DNA of 64,000 bases from Nibrella saemangeumensis (GCF_039541915.1 NZ_BAABHD010000084.1:434001-498000); one strand, 5' to 3'; counted from the stretch's first letter, positions 25,411-33,775 are shown. Notes: generated by a model from the sequence alone, not told the origin. Numbers and translations: made by a program.

Positions 25411-28119
25411 ATGTTGGATTCATATGTTAATCAACTCTCTTCAGCTACTCTGCTGAGTATTGTGGAGAGTAGCCAGAACGGAATTGTCGTTCTGACCGCT
25501 GTTCGCGGGGAAAAAGAGATTATTGAGGATTTTGAGGTCATATACAGTAATACGCAGGCTAAAAAGCAGCTGGGGCTGGCCGAGGAGCAGGTGTTGAATA
25601 AGCGGTTGACGGCAATTTTTCCGAGTCCGTACGAGTTGCTGTTCCGGTTTAAGCAGGTTGTGGAGACCGGCTTGCCCGAGCGCTTCGAGTTGCCTTACAA
25701 CCTGGCAACGGCCCTGCCTTCGATCTGGTACGAGTGTGCCGTGACGAAGCAGGATGATGGCGTAGTGGTGACGCTGACGGATATTACCCGGCAGAAGCAG
25801 GCCTTTCAGCGGGCCGATCGCATGATTACCCGGCTGCACAGCGTGCTGGACAGTTCGCCGGCGGCTGTGTGCCTGATGGATGCCATGCGCGACCCCGAGA
25901 CGGTTATTACTGATTTCCGGTTTGTCACCCTCAATAATTTCTTCAGCCAGATGGTGGAACGGCCGGTGGAGGCCCTGATCGGCGAACGGTTCCTGTCGAT
26001 TTTTACGAGTGCCAGCAGCAACGGACTACTGGAAACTTTCATCCAGGTGGTTCAGACCGGCATTCCTTTCTTCATTGATATCTACCTGGAAGAGCCAGCG
26101 CTTCAGGGCTGGTATAACGTAACGGCCGTGAAGCAGGCCGATGGTCTGGCCGTGACCATGCTCGATATAAAGGATCGGAAAGAGATTGCCCGGCTGCGGG
26201 CCGCCGAAGAGAAACTGCGGGAGCGGGAACACTTTATCTGCCAGGTGGTTCAGTCTACTCCCGACGTTATCAGCGTGCTGGATCTGGACAAAAAAGAATT
26301 TATCTACCTGAACAAGGGTACTGACCTCGATGACCCGGACAGCCTGGAAGCGACCCCGGCCATTTGTTATACCGAGGTGCTGACGTTGATTCATCCGGAC
26401 GACCGGGCTCTGGTAGAAGCCTATAACGAAAGTTTCCGGACGCTCCCCGACGGCGAGTTCAACACCGTGGAGTACCGGGTGATGGACGAGACGGATACCC
26501 CAGTCTGGTATAAAGCCAGGGGACGGGTATTTAAACGGGACCATGCCGGCCGGGCTACGCAGCGCCTGTGCATTTCGCAGGATATTACCCAGCAGGTGCT
26601 GGCCGGGCAGCAAATCCGCGAAACAGCGGAGCGGCTGCAGGCTGTCCTGGATGGCGCACCCGTTGGCATTGGGATGCTGGTGCCGGTCAGGGATGCGCAA
26701 GGGCAGACAGTCGATTTCTGGACCCGGGCGCTGAATCCCCGGTTTGCCCTTCGCAAAGGGCATAGCATGAGCGATATGCTGGTCCACCCGTTTTCGGACC
26801 TGTTTCCGACTTTTCACCGGAGCGACCTGTTCAATCAACTGGTGCAGGTAGCCGACCTAAACCATTCCTTCCGGAAGGAAATGTACATCAACGACGGCCG
26901 CACCAAAGGCTGGTACCAACTTTCTGCCATTCGGGAAGGCGATAGCGTCATTGTCACTTCCGTGGATATATCCGACCGGAAGCAGGCTGAAGATACGGTG
27001 CAGCAGATGCTGAACGGCTCTATGGCTGCCATTGCTCAATTGAAGGCAGTCCGGGATACCGATGGTGCCGTGGTCGATTTCGTGGTGAAAGCCGTGAACG
27101 TAGCCGGTGAGGAACTGACCCGCCTGCCCGCCGACGACCTGATTGGGCAGCCGATCCAGGACGTTCTGTCGGAGGATATGGCTCCGCTGTACGATGATCT
27201 CGTTGATGTGCTGATTACCGGGCAGCCCCTGCGGATGCAGTTTGAGCTTACTTATGAGCAGGTCGACTACTGGTTCGATCTTTCGGTGGTGAAGCAGGAC
27301 GATGGCCTGATTCTGACCTGCCTCGACGTGTCGGAAATCCGGCGGGTGCAGCAGCAACTGGAAACCACCATCGGTGAATTAAAGCGTTCCTACGGTACAC
27401 TGGAGCACCTTGCCCTGATTGCTTCCCATGACCTCCAGGAGCCGCTGCGGACTATTCAGGCTTTAGGCGACATCGTGATCAGCCAATATGCTGATCAATC
27501 TGGTGCCGGTAACGTCGAGATTGTTCATCGCATGCAGCGCTCGGCGAGTCAGATGCAATTGCTGGTAAACGATCTGCTCACCTACTCGCGCCTGATACTC
27601 CCCCAGCAGGCCTTCCAGAAAATAAATCTGGAAACGCTGGTGCAGGAGATCCTCGCCGAACTGAGCGGTCAGATTCAGGAGAAGCGCGCTCAGGTGGTGG
27701 TGGAATCGCTGCCGGTAATCCGGGGTGGTGTGGCCCAGTGGCGGTTGCTGGTGCATAACCTGGTTGCCAACTCCCTGCTGTGTAGCCGGCCCGGTATTGC
27801 TCCCGAGGTGCAGATCCGGTCACGCACCATCGCCGGCCGTGCCGCCGGCGGTATTGCCGGTTTAGAGGCCAACAGAACCTATTATGAAATCAGAATATCG
27901 GATAATGGTATTGGGTTCGATGCCAATGAGGACCCGGACCATATTTTTGATCTCTCGCAACGGCTGCATCCGGAAACCGGCCAGGCCGGTACTGGTATCG
28001 GGCTGGCGGTGTGTAAGCGGGTGGTAGAAAACCACGGTGGTATCATTATAGCGCAGCGTACTCCGGGAGAGGGAACCACATTTCTGATCTATATACCGGT
28101 CTCAGGTCGACAGCTCTGA
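25411..28119 (+). CDS. multi-PAS sensor histidine kinase
   Basis: A 902-residue cytoplasmic kinase without membrane segments. It has five PAS-like modules at about 15-128, 139-258, 275-395, 405-525 and 530-640; four end in a repeated pattern of the type WYxxSxVKQxDGxVVTxxDIT. The third has the more classical form (FRTLPDGEFNTVEYRVMDET). The HisKA phospho-acceptor is H673 in ASHDLQEPLRTIQ. The ATPase domain has DNGIGFDA (G1) and GTGIGLAVCKRVVENHGG (G2). The N-box (HNLVANSLL) lacks the usual downstream Lys-Tyr. With no output of its own it probably feeds a receiver protein such as the one 81 bp downstream on the other strand. Confidence 0.92.
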   Translation: MLDSYVNQLSSATLLSIVESSQNGIVVLTAVRGEKEIIEDFEVIYSNTQAKKQLGLAEEQVLNKRLTAIFPSPYELLFRFKQVVETGLPERFELPYNLATALPSIWYECAVTKQDDGVVVTLTDITRQKQAFQRADRMITRLHSVLDSSPAAVCLMDAMRDPETVITDFRFVTLNNFFSQMVERPVEALIGERFLSIFTSASSNGLLETFIQVVQTGIPFFIDIYLEEPALQGWYNVTAVKQADGLAVTMLDIKDRKEIARLRAAEEKLREREHFICQVVQSTPDVISVLDLDKKEFIYLNKGTDLDDPDSLEATPAICYTEVLTLIHPDDRALVEAYNESFRTLPDGEFNTVEYRVMDETDTPVWYKARGRVFKRDHAGRATQRLCISQDITQQVLAGQQIRETAERLQAVLDGAPVGIGMLVPVRDAQGQTVDFWTRALNPRFALRKGHSMSDMLVHPFSDLFPTFHRSDLFNQLVQVADLNHSFRKEMYINDGRTKGWYQLSAIREGDSVIVTSVDISDRKQAEDTVQQMLNGSMAAIAQLKAVRDTDGAVVDFVVKAVNVAGEELTRLPADDLIGQPIQDVLSEDMAPLYDDLVDVLITGQPLRMQFELTYEQVDYWFDLSVVKQDDGLILTCLDVSEIRRVQQQLETTIGELKRSYGTLEHLALIASHDLQEPLRTIQALGDIVISQYADQSGAGNVEIVHRMQRSASQMQLLVNDLLTYSRLILPQQAFQKINLETLVQEILAELSGQIQEKRAQVVVESLPVIRGGVAQWRLLVHNLVANSLLCSRPGIAPEVQIRSRTIAGRAAGGIAGLEANRTYYEIRISDNGIGFDANEDPDHIFDLSQRLHPETGQAGTGIGLAVCKRVVENHGGIIIAQRTPGEGTTFLIYIPVSGRQL

Positions 28120-28199
28120 ACGACGTGACCATTAGATGAGAGTCGCTTTACCGGTTCGGGCCTGCCCGGCTTATCCGGCATTGACAGCCGGCGAATGGA

Positions 28200-28616
28200 T
28201 CAGAGCGTAACCGGGCCGGTTTCCAGCCACTCCCGGCGAAACAGCAGCACCAGATCCTGCAGCTCGTTTATGGCCGAGGGCTTGGTGATGTACATATCGG
28301 CCTTCAGCCGTCTGGCAAGGGCTTTGTCAAATTCGTCGTCCGATGTGCTGTAAATCACAATGGGAATATCCTGGTACGCTGTGTTACCTCTCATGGCTTT
28401 CAGCACCTCCCAGCCGTCCATGCGGGGCATATTGATGTCGAGCAAAACAAGATCCGGCTTGTCTGTCTGGTGGTTCAGGTGATCGAGGAATTCTACACCG
28501 TCGCTGGCAAACTCTACTTTACAGTCGGGATAACTGTCCCGAAAGGCAAGCTGGAGAAAGAAGCGGTCATCCTCATCATCATCGGCAACCAGAACCAGGG
28601 GATTTTTATTCTCCAT
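28200..28616 (-). CDS. stand-alone receiver-domain response regulator
   Basis: A 138-residue single REC domain of the Rcp1-like type that often partners PAS or phytochrome kinases. Acidic cluster ADDDEDD (residues 11-17), phospho-acceptor D60 in LVLLDINMPRMDGWEV, Thr/Ser in VIYSTS and Lys in YITKPS are all present. No output domain. It converges with the multi-PAS kinase gene and is a good candidate partner. It has its own canonical promoter. Confidence 0.9.
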   Translation of the reverse strand: MENKNPLVLVADDDEDDRFFLQLAFRDSYPDCKVEFASDGVEFLDHLNHQTDKPDLVLLDINMPRMDGWEVLKAMRGNTAYQDIPIVIYSTSDDEFDKALARRLKADMYITKPSAINELQDLVLLFRREWLETGPVTL

Positions 28617-28636
28617 GAGCAGAAGCGTTTAGCCGC

Positions 28637-28667
28637 TAAAGCTAAGATTTAATCAATTTATCCCCAA
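28637..28667 (-). promoter_or_regulatory. canonical promoter of the stand-alone receiver gene
   Basis: On the minus strand: TTG (28665-28667), 20 bp, then TAGCTTTA (28637-28644), 20 bp upstream of the ATG. Confidence 0.65.
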
Positions 28668-28688
28668 ATAAAATACAAAAGAAGAACA

Positions 28689-28709
28689 ACGGCCCTTCCA
28701 GCGGGCCGT
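28689..28709 (-). terminator. hairpin between divergent genes
   Basis: ACGGCCC pairs with GGGCCGT around a 7-nt loop; the minus strand continues TTGTTCTTCTTTTG, so it looks like a minus-strand terminator. It lies upstream of the receiver promoter and may insulate it. Confidence 0.4.
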
Positions 28710-28791
28710 ATCATAAATCCACGGGCTCCTGGTTAACTCTTACCAACATACGTTGTTGACATCACGCTAACGTTAAAATTTTTAATCCACT

Positions 28792-29664
28792 ATGACAGCT
28801 CCCAAAGGTAAACTTATTCCGATAGGAGGAAGCGAAGCCAGAGAAACCAGTGAAGAAGCGACGAACAGTGAGATCCGGCAACGGGATTTTTTTGGCTCCG
28901 GTATTCTCAAGACCTTTCTTAACGAAATTGATAAGTCAAATCCCCGGATTGAAGTCATACCGGCGGCCTCTGAAGTGCCGGAGGAAATGGGGAAACAATA
29001 TGAAAAGGCTTTCTCCGATCTGGGTGTCAAAAAGATACACATCATGTATATCAAGGACTCGGCGGATGCAGATAACCCAGAAAACCTGGAACGGCTGGAA
29101 AAAGCCGATGCCGTGCTGTTTACCGGAGGAGACCAGACGAACCTGATTGACAAGCTGCTCGACACGGAGTTTATCAAGAAGTTGCAGGATGAGTACGTGA
29201 ATCGGGATTTGGTCATTGCAGGGACCAGCGCCGGAGCAGCCGCCATGTCGAGACTGGTCATCCGGGAAGGAAAAAGCGCGGAGTCGCTGATAAAAGGCAT
29301 GGTGGAAACTGAAAAAGGCTTGTCTTTGCTGCCGGGTGTGATTGTTGATACCCACTTTATGGAACGGGGTCGCCTGCCCCGGCTGACGGAGGCCCTGCTG
29401 CGGAATCCCGGCCTCATTGGGGTTGGTCTGTGTATAGATACCGGCGTGGTCATTACCGAAGGAAATAAAATGCGGGCTATTGGTTCCGGGGGCGCTTTTG
29501 TGGTCTTAACCGATGAGTCTACCTATACGAATTATCATAAGGTGCCCGAGATGGAGTCGGTTTATCTGGACAACCTGAAGGTGCATATCCTGGCCAACGG
29601 TGCCGGTTTTCTGCTGAACGAACGCCAGTTTGTGCCGAGTGAGCCGGTCAGTGAAGTGAAGTAA
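28792..29664 (+). CDS. cyanophycinase (peptidase S51)
   Basis: A 290-residue serine peptidase that cleaves cyanophycin (multi-L-arginyl-poly-aspartate) to beta-Asp-Arg dipeptides. Key blocks are GKLIPIGGSEARE, IEVIPAASEVPEEMGKQYEKAF, ADAVLFTGGDQTNLIDKL, IAGTSAGAAAMS (nucleophile Ser in TSAGA), VIVDTHFMERGRLPRLTEAL and GVGLCIDTGVVITEG. No signal peptide, so it is the intracellular type. It is monocistronic, followed by a clean terminator. No cyanophycin synthetase lies in the window, so whether the cell makes the polymer or a related substrate is used is open. Confidence 0.93.
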   Translation: MTAPKGKLIPIGGSEARETSEEATNSEIRQRDFFGSGILKTFLNEIDKSNPRIEVIPAASEVPEEMGKQYEKAFSDLGVKKIHIMYIKDSADADNPENLERLEKADAVLFTGGDQTNLIDKLLDTEFIKKLQDEYVNRDLVIAGTSAGAAAMSRLVIREGKSAESLIKGMVETEKGLSLLPGVIVDTHFMERGRLPRLTEALLRNPGLIGVGLCIDTGVVITEGNKMRAIGSGGAFVVLTDESTYTNYHKVPEMESVYLDNLKVHILANGAGFLLNERQFVPSEPVSEVK

Positions 29665-29681
29665 AGGCAGTGAATAAAAAG

Positions 29682-29720
29682 AGTCCGGCCAGAAAATCAG
29701 TGCTTTCTGACCGGACTTCT
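29682..29720 (+). terminator. terminator of the cyanophycinase gene
   Basis: AGTCCGG-C-CAGAAA pairs with TTTCTG-A-CCGGACT, followed by TCTTATAA. Confidence 0.75.
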
Positions 29721-29826
29721 TATAAGCAGCACCACCAACAACGCCGGTGGCTGCCTTTACCCTGGGTCTACGCTAAAAAGGCATCTATAAATCAACCTAA
29801 TCAAATCTTCCTGCTCCTGTTTTGGT

Positions 29827-29871
29827 CCCCGGTTTCGCGCTTCAGGTACGAACCTGAGGCTGAAACCGGGG
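29827..29871. repeat. long near-perfect inverted repeat
   Basis: CCCCGGTTTC (29827-29836) pairs with GAAACCGGGG (29862-29871), and GCTTCAGGT continues the stem to AACCTGAGGC with a 2/1-nt internal loop, giving about 20 bp of stem and a 4-nt loop. No U-run follows on either strand. It lies in the otherwise empty 29721-30025 stretch between convergent genes. Confidence 0.6.
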
Positions 29872-30025
29872 TTAACTCGTAGTGAGTGGCAGAAGAATGA
29901 ACCCGGCCAAGTGCCGAACTCATTTGCGTCGAATCGAATTCTTTTCAGAACCTGATTATAAAACTCGGACGCTGTAATTGCGGAACAATTATGGCCGGCG
30001 AAGTAAGGAAACGGCCCCGCACCAG

Positions 30026-30655
30026 TTACCTGTTTTCCTCAGGCTGGTTATCAGGGGTGGTGCTGTCACGGGTATTGCCACCGGCCAGCCCTCCGCCACC
30101 GGGCATGCCGCTGCCAGCCCCTGATCCAGGACCTGAAGCCGCCGGATTTCCGCCATCAATCAGCCCGCCACGGGTGCCGGTCCCCAGACTACCGCCGGCC
30201 ATGCCGCCCTCGAGATGGGTTACCACCGTGCCGTCAATGTCCTCACTGTCCCTGTTTATGTCGGGATCATTATCGTCCCGATCCAGGTCGGTCTTATACA
30301 ATCGCTGTCCCATGTTGGCCATGCCTGCACCGGTACCGGCACCCGTGCCTCCGCCCGTACCGCCATCGGCCATACCACCCCCAGAACCGGTTGCCATACT
30401 GCCGCCGGAGCCGGCCCCGGTATCACCGCCCATGCCGCTGTCGGTGCCGCCCCCGTTACTTTCCATACCGCCATCGGTACCCGCAGCGGTGCGGCCGGCA
30501 ATACCCCCGCCGGTACCGCCGTCAGTCATGCCTCCGCCGGTGCTGTTGCCCATGCCGGCTCCAGCGGCTGCGTTGCCGCCCGTAGCGCCATCCGTCATAC
30601 CACCCCCGTTACCGGCCTCATCCGTTGGGGCATACATTCTGATTTGTGCTTTCAT
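30026..30655 (-). CDS. Gly-rich low-complexity repeat protein of unknown function
   Basis: A 209-residue protein with about one third glycine plus Thr, Ala, Ser, Met and Asp. It is built of imperfect repeats such as GGGMTDGATGG, GGGMTDGGTGG and GGGMADGGTGG, broken by an acidic segment (YKTDLDRDDNDPDINRDSED, near residue 120). No signal peptide or membrane helix, so a cytoplasmic, disordered protein is most likely. The opposite strand carries a longer Pro-rich open frame; the minus frame is preferred for its regular repeats and ordinary start. The function is not known. Confidence 0.55.
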   Translation of the reverse strand: MKAQIRMYAPTDEAGNGGGMTDGATGGNAAAGAGMGNSTGGGMTDGGTGGGIAGRTAAGTDGGMESNGGGTDSGMGGDTGAGSGGSMATGSGGGMADGGTGGGTGAGTGAGMANMGQRLYKTDLDRDDNDPDINRDSEDIDGTVVTHLEGGMAGGSLGTGTRGGLIDGGNPAASGPGSGAGSGMPGGGGLAGGNTRDSTTPDNQPEENR

Positions 30656-30785
30656 ACAATTTGACGATTTTCTTAGTAAGACTAACCAGGAGCCCTTCCG
30701 TTTTCTTTCCTTATGGAATGGCAGTTCAAACGGACAGGAGCGCGTGCTATTGGCTAATTTTAATCTGGCGAAAACGTTTTTTTGT

Positions 30786-30793
30786 TATTTTTG
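30786..30793 (+). promoter_or_regulatory. -7 element upstream of the LytTR-receiver gene
   Basis: TATTTTTG matches TAnnTTTG, about 145 bp upstream of ATG 30938, giving a long 5' untranslated region. Nothing else was recognised in 30656-30937. Confidence 0.35.
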
Positions 30794-30937
30794 AAAGAAC
30801 CGCCTACACAGATTCGCTACCAGTTCATACAATAAACCAGTTCAGTTATACCGTTGTGGTTCTCCTGAACAGCAGCGGTACATCACAGCGTCAGTTCTTT
30901 TCAACGTTTGAAGACTGTACGATCAACGTTACAAAGC

Positions 30938-31762
30938 ATGAATCTACTCACTGATTACCTGCGCTATCCGGCGCTGATTTCGCATCTGACCGGGGCCGAT
31001 AATTATACGTGGCTTTCCTTCCTGAATGGTAAGAAAGTGCTGTTATCCAAGCCGATTTGTTATTTTGAGAAGCGCTTGCCCCACTTTATCCGGGTGCATA
31101 AAACGGCGGTTGTTAATCCGGCGTATATTGAGGACCTTCAGTGCCCTCCGCGCCGGAAAATGGCGGGGGCCGTTCATATGAAATGCGGCACGGTACTGCC
31201 TGTCGGACGCCGTCGCTGGGCGCAGGTAGTTGAACTACTGCAGCAACCGCTTTCCAAAGAGACCTACCTGGTCCGGGATTCGGGTGAGCAGGTGCCGGCG
31301 CTAACTTTTTCCCGTAGGGAAACAAGCAAAGGTCGTCGGGTCTTTATTATCATCAAGGATGATATGCGGGCGCTTTTATTTCAGAAACTGATGGAAGAAA
31401 AATGGCCGGATTATGAACTGATCTTTTTTGAAAACGGCCCGGCCATGCGTCAAATGCTGGTTGCCTGCACGGACCGTCAGTTGCCGGCAGCCATCATTCT
31501 CGACCTTAGCAAATCCTGTGCGGATATGCAGAAAACACTGAGTTTTGTAAAGTCAACAAGCCGGCTGCAGCATTTACCAATTCTGGCGTTTACCCCCTCC
31601 GTTTCGGATGCGAATCAAAACTACAACCTCGGGGTAAATGCCGTCATTAAGACGCCGACCGATATTATGCTGTTTACCCAGGCAGTGGAAAAAGTAGGAA
31701 ATTACTGGTTCTCAGTAGCTGCTTTACCGAATTCCTGCGACTTGCAGAAGGTCAACGTCTAA
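30938..31762 (+). CDS. LytTR DNA-binding protein with C-terminal receiver-like domain
   Basis: A 274-residue protein from ATG 30938; the longer frame uses TTG. Residues 13-104 match a LytTR domain: GADNYTWLSFLNGKKVLLSK, then FEKRLPHFIRVHKTAVVNPAYIED is the typical recognition segment beginning at about residue 43, then VGRRRWAQVVELL. A receiver fold follows at about 134-258, with the acidic pair D141/D142, D189 in AIILDLSKS, Thr in LAFTPS and Lys in AVIKTPT. In known LytTR regulators the receiver comes first, so the order is inverted here. The receiver lacks the usual MP-x-x-(D/N)G loop and may be weakly active. It converges with a stand-alone receiver gene. Confidence 0.75.
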   Translation: MNLLTDYLRYPALISHLTGADNYTWLSFLNGKKVLLSKPICYFEKRLPHFIRVHKTAVVNPAYIEDLQCPPRRKMAGAVHMKCGTVLPVGRRRWAQVVELLQQPLSKETYLVRDSGEQVPALTFSRRETSKGRRVFIIIKDDMRALLFQKLMEEKWPDYELIFFENGPAMRQMLVACTDRQLPAAIILDLSKSCADMQKTLSFVKSTSRLQHLPILAFTPSVSDANQNYNLGVNAVIKTPTDIMLFTQAVEKVGNYWFSVAALPNSCDLQKVNV

Positions 31763-31782
31763 TAACGTAGTCTTGTATACGT

Positions 31783-31820
31783 AAGGAAGTGACGTATCCT
31801 AACGTCACTTCCTTCTTATT
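31783..31820. terminator. bidirectional terminator
   Basis: A perfect 13-bp stem (AAGGAAGTGACGT / ACGTCACTTCCTT) with a 6-nt loop, followed by CTTATTTA, sits between the convergent LytTR and receiver genes. Confidence 0.8.
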
Positions 31821-32302
31821 TACTGGTAAAACGGGAAATCAGGCAAGGTTACCGTTTCCCACCAGTATTCCTTGATAACCTGAAAACAGTGCAACCATTC
31901 CTGGTATTGCGTTGGCTTTACCAGATAGGAATTAATGCCCTGACGGTACGACTCTGCAATATCCTGTGGATTATTGGAGTGACTCAAAACCACAACAGGT
32001 ATTCTATCAAAGGGTGGATCCAGCTTCTTTATCTGATTCAGCAGTTGCCAGCCGTCTTTCCGGTCTGGCAGGTATAAATCCATCAATATCAGTTTGGGTG
32101 GTACTTCAGCCCGGTTTGAGCAGGTCGTCAGATAATCCAGCGTTTGAGCAGCACTTGTTGTTACTACTGGTTCCACTTCGGTAAAGTTTTCCTGCATCGC
32201 TTTCTGCATAAAAACCCAATGGTCAGGGTTATCTTCAACAACCAGCACTTTGGGAGCTACACGGGAACGGACCAGGGTTTGAGCGCCATTATATAAATGC
32301 AT
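31820..32302 (-). CDS. stand-alone receiver-domain response regulator
   Basis: A 160-residue REC protein. ATG 32302 (MHLYNGAQTLVRSRV) is preferred to an upstream GTG. Acidic pair in VLVVEDNPDH, phospho-acceptor D75 in LILMDLYLPDRKDGW, Ser in VVLSHSNN and Lys in SYLVKPTQY are intact. The end is aromatic (EYWWETVTLPDFPFY), as in other Rcp1-like receivers. No output domain, so it probably works by protein contact within a phosphorelay with PAS kinases of this region. Confidence 0.87.
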   Translation of the reverse strand: MHLYNGAQTLVRSRVAPKVLVVEDNPDHWVFMQKAMQENFTEVEPVVTTSAAQTLDYLTTCSNRAEVPPKLILMDLYLPDRKDGWQLLNQIKKLDPPFDRIPVVVLSHSNNPQDIAESYRQGINSYLVKPTQYQEWLHCFQVIKEYWWETVTLPDFPFYQ

Positions 32303-32694
32303 AGAAGAATTTAGGATGGACACGAATACAAAGATACGGTATTCTACTTGTTACATAGATAGGAGATAGATTTTTTGTCGGCTATTCTGGCAGGCAAAAC
32401 GCCCTTAAACGAGCAAATTATCGTAAGAAAGCGGGGGCGTGGACCGAATCCTAACAGCAGCTGGTCAATTCAGGCATTATGTCACCGATCTGCTGTTATG
32501 TAGGTGTCATTCGGGGATACTTTTACAGTGTAAGCCAGAGGAGCAGAACAGATGATAAATCGAGTAAGGGTATTATCCCTGCTATTGGCTCGTAATCAGT
32601 ATTAAGATATAACGTTCTGGGGGTACATAACTATCAGGTGAGGCCGGCACCTGGAGGCTGGTCCGCCTGATAGCTTATGTTGTTTGCCTCCTAA
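32303..32694. other. intergenic region with a structured leader
   Basis: No gene was recognised in this 392-bp stretch. Near its 3' end, CTATCAGG (32631-32638) can pair with CCTGATAG (32666-32673), while the overlapping CAGGTG (32635-32640) can pair with CACCTG (32648-32653). The two pairings exclude each other, as in switching leaders. The site ends 21 bp before the next start codon. Confidence 0.35.
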
Positions 32695-33069
32695 ATGAAT
32701 ATACCGGATATGATAGTAAGCTATGGCCAGCAGATTGGTGAGTTAGTAGAGGGCTTAACCTGGAAGAGCGCCATTGAGAGCCCAGTTGTGGCGGTAAGCG
32801 TTCCTTTTTGTAAAGTGCAGTGGTGGAATCTGATGGGCTATCGGGAGAAGACGGATCCCTTTGAGCACCTGCTTAGTATCAGTTGGGATATAAATCCCTC
32901 GGCCTGGTACCAGTTAACCAGACTCTTTGGTAGCCTGCCCAATGTTGAGTCTTCCCTGATGGCATCGTATAAATGCCCCTGTTTACAACCGCTGTATTGT
33001 CGCTATTTGCTAATGAACAATGGCCTGAAGTGGGTCGGTGTAAGAGTTTATGTAGTTGAGACCGAATAA
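32695..33069 (+). CDS. small protein of unknown function
   Basis: A 124-residue soluble protein, not recognised. It starts MNIPDMIVSYGQQIGELVEG, has a Trp-rich middle (CKVQWWNLMGYREKTDPFEH) and a Cys/Tyr-rich stretch (YKCPCLQPLYCRYLLM), and ends in a strand-like VGVRVYVVETE. The middle resembles the start of a PAS module (VQWWNLMGY, DPFEHLLSI), so a degenerate PAS domain is possible. It lies 15 bp upstream of a small membrane-protein frame, downstream of a structured leader, and within a signalling gene cluster. Base composition is more AT-rich than its neighbours. Confidence 0.5.
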   Translation: MNIPDMIVSYGQQIGELVEGLTWKSAIESPVVAVSVPFCKVQWWNLMGYREKTDPFEHLLSISWDINPSAWYQLTRLFGSLPNVESSLMASYKCPCLQPLYCRYLLMNNGLKWVGVRVYVVETE

Positions 33070-33083
33070 ACCAGCCAGAGGGT

Positions 33084-33242
33084 ATGGCATTATTTGTAGA
33101 CCATTTGCCATTATCGATAGCGTTGCTGTCGGTGATGGCCATGTTTATGGCTGGAATTCTCGTCAAGCTAGAAGATAGAAATAAAGCGCGAAAGCGGCTT
33201 AAAAAGAAGTTGAAAAAAAATAGACTTAAAGTTCGGATGTAG
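33084..33242 (+). CDS. small single-helix membrane protein
   Basis: A 52-residue frame starting MALFVDHLPLSIALLSVMAM. One hydrophobic helix (about residues 9-28) is followed by a strongly basic tail (RNKARKRLKKKLKKNRLK). The start is preceded by GAGGGT and lies 14 bp after the stop of the upstream gene; a clean terminator follows 46 bp downstream. Position, ribosome site and positive-inside layout favour a real gene. The function is unknown; small basic membrane peptides may bind partner proteins or act as toxins. Confidence 0.5.
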   Translation: MALFVDHLPLSIALLSVMAMFMAGILVKLEDRNKARKRLKKKLKKNRLKVRM

Positions 33243-33288
33243 ACTCTTGGTTTTTGACAGTTATTTTCTTGGTTCAAGGTAATTACAG

Positions 33289-33323
33289 TCAGGCACCCCA
33301 TTCTGTAGGGTGCCTGATTTTTA
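33289..33323 (+). terminator. intrinsic terminator
   Basis: TCAGGCACCC / GGGTGCCTGA, a perfect 10-bp stem with a 9-nt loop, runs into TTTTTATA. It ends the two-gene unit 32695-33242. Confidence 0.85.
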
Positions 33324-33767
33324 TATGTTAACGTATAGTACTTAGAGTTTGAAAAAGACAATTAAAAATGGCTTAAAGTCAAGCAGATGATAACCGGTCA
33401 GGGTTCCGGATAAAAAGTAAAATAAAACTATCTGTAAAGGAACAAAAATTCTATAGTTATTGTAGGGCTTGCGTAGGAAGTATCCGGTTTTATTCCAATA
33501 TTTGTGATGCTAAACTGGATAAAATCCAGAGATTAGTCCACCGTATTCAAATTAGCTAGTTCATAGCGTCTCCCGGTTCAGTTTCCTAAAGAACTGAACC
33601 TTCATGAAAAGACCGGTCTTGTTAGAATACCGGCCACCTGACAAAACATAAATCATACGCGATTGCCTGTTTGTAAAAGCAGGTTTATCGTACCCGTGTC
33701 CTCTGCTACTTCTCAGGAAGAATCAGGGTAACCAGGTTTCTGTGTCGCATCCCGACAGAGGAGCATT
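33324..33767. other. AT-rich intergenic region
   Basis: No gene was recognised. A hairpin GGTTCAGTT / AACTGAACC lies at 33575-33600 without a U-run. The base composition is lower in GC than the window average, hinting at acquired or decaying sequence. Confidence 0.35.
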
Positions 33768-33775
33768 TAAGTTTG
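33768..33775 (+). promoter_or_regulatory. -7 element of the receiver-like gene
   Basis: TAAGTTTG matches TAnnTTTG, 36 bp upstream of ATG 33812. It supports the ATG start over the TTG at 33773. Confidence 0.45.

Noticed and set aside
29991..30794. Long Pro-rich plus-strand frame opposite the Gly-rich gene
   Set aside because: It is the mirror of the Gly-rich repeats (GGN codons read as CCN-type Pro codons), has no domain, and continues into the next promoter region.
32479..32595. 38-codon plus-strand frame in the intergenic region
   Set aside because: No ribosome site, promoter or recognisable feature.
32879..33361. 160-residue minus-strand frame
   Set aside because: It spans the terminator at 33289-33323 and overlaps two plus-strand genes; composition is not protein-like.
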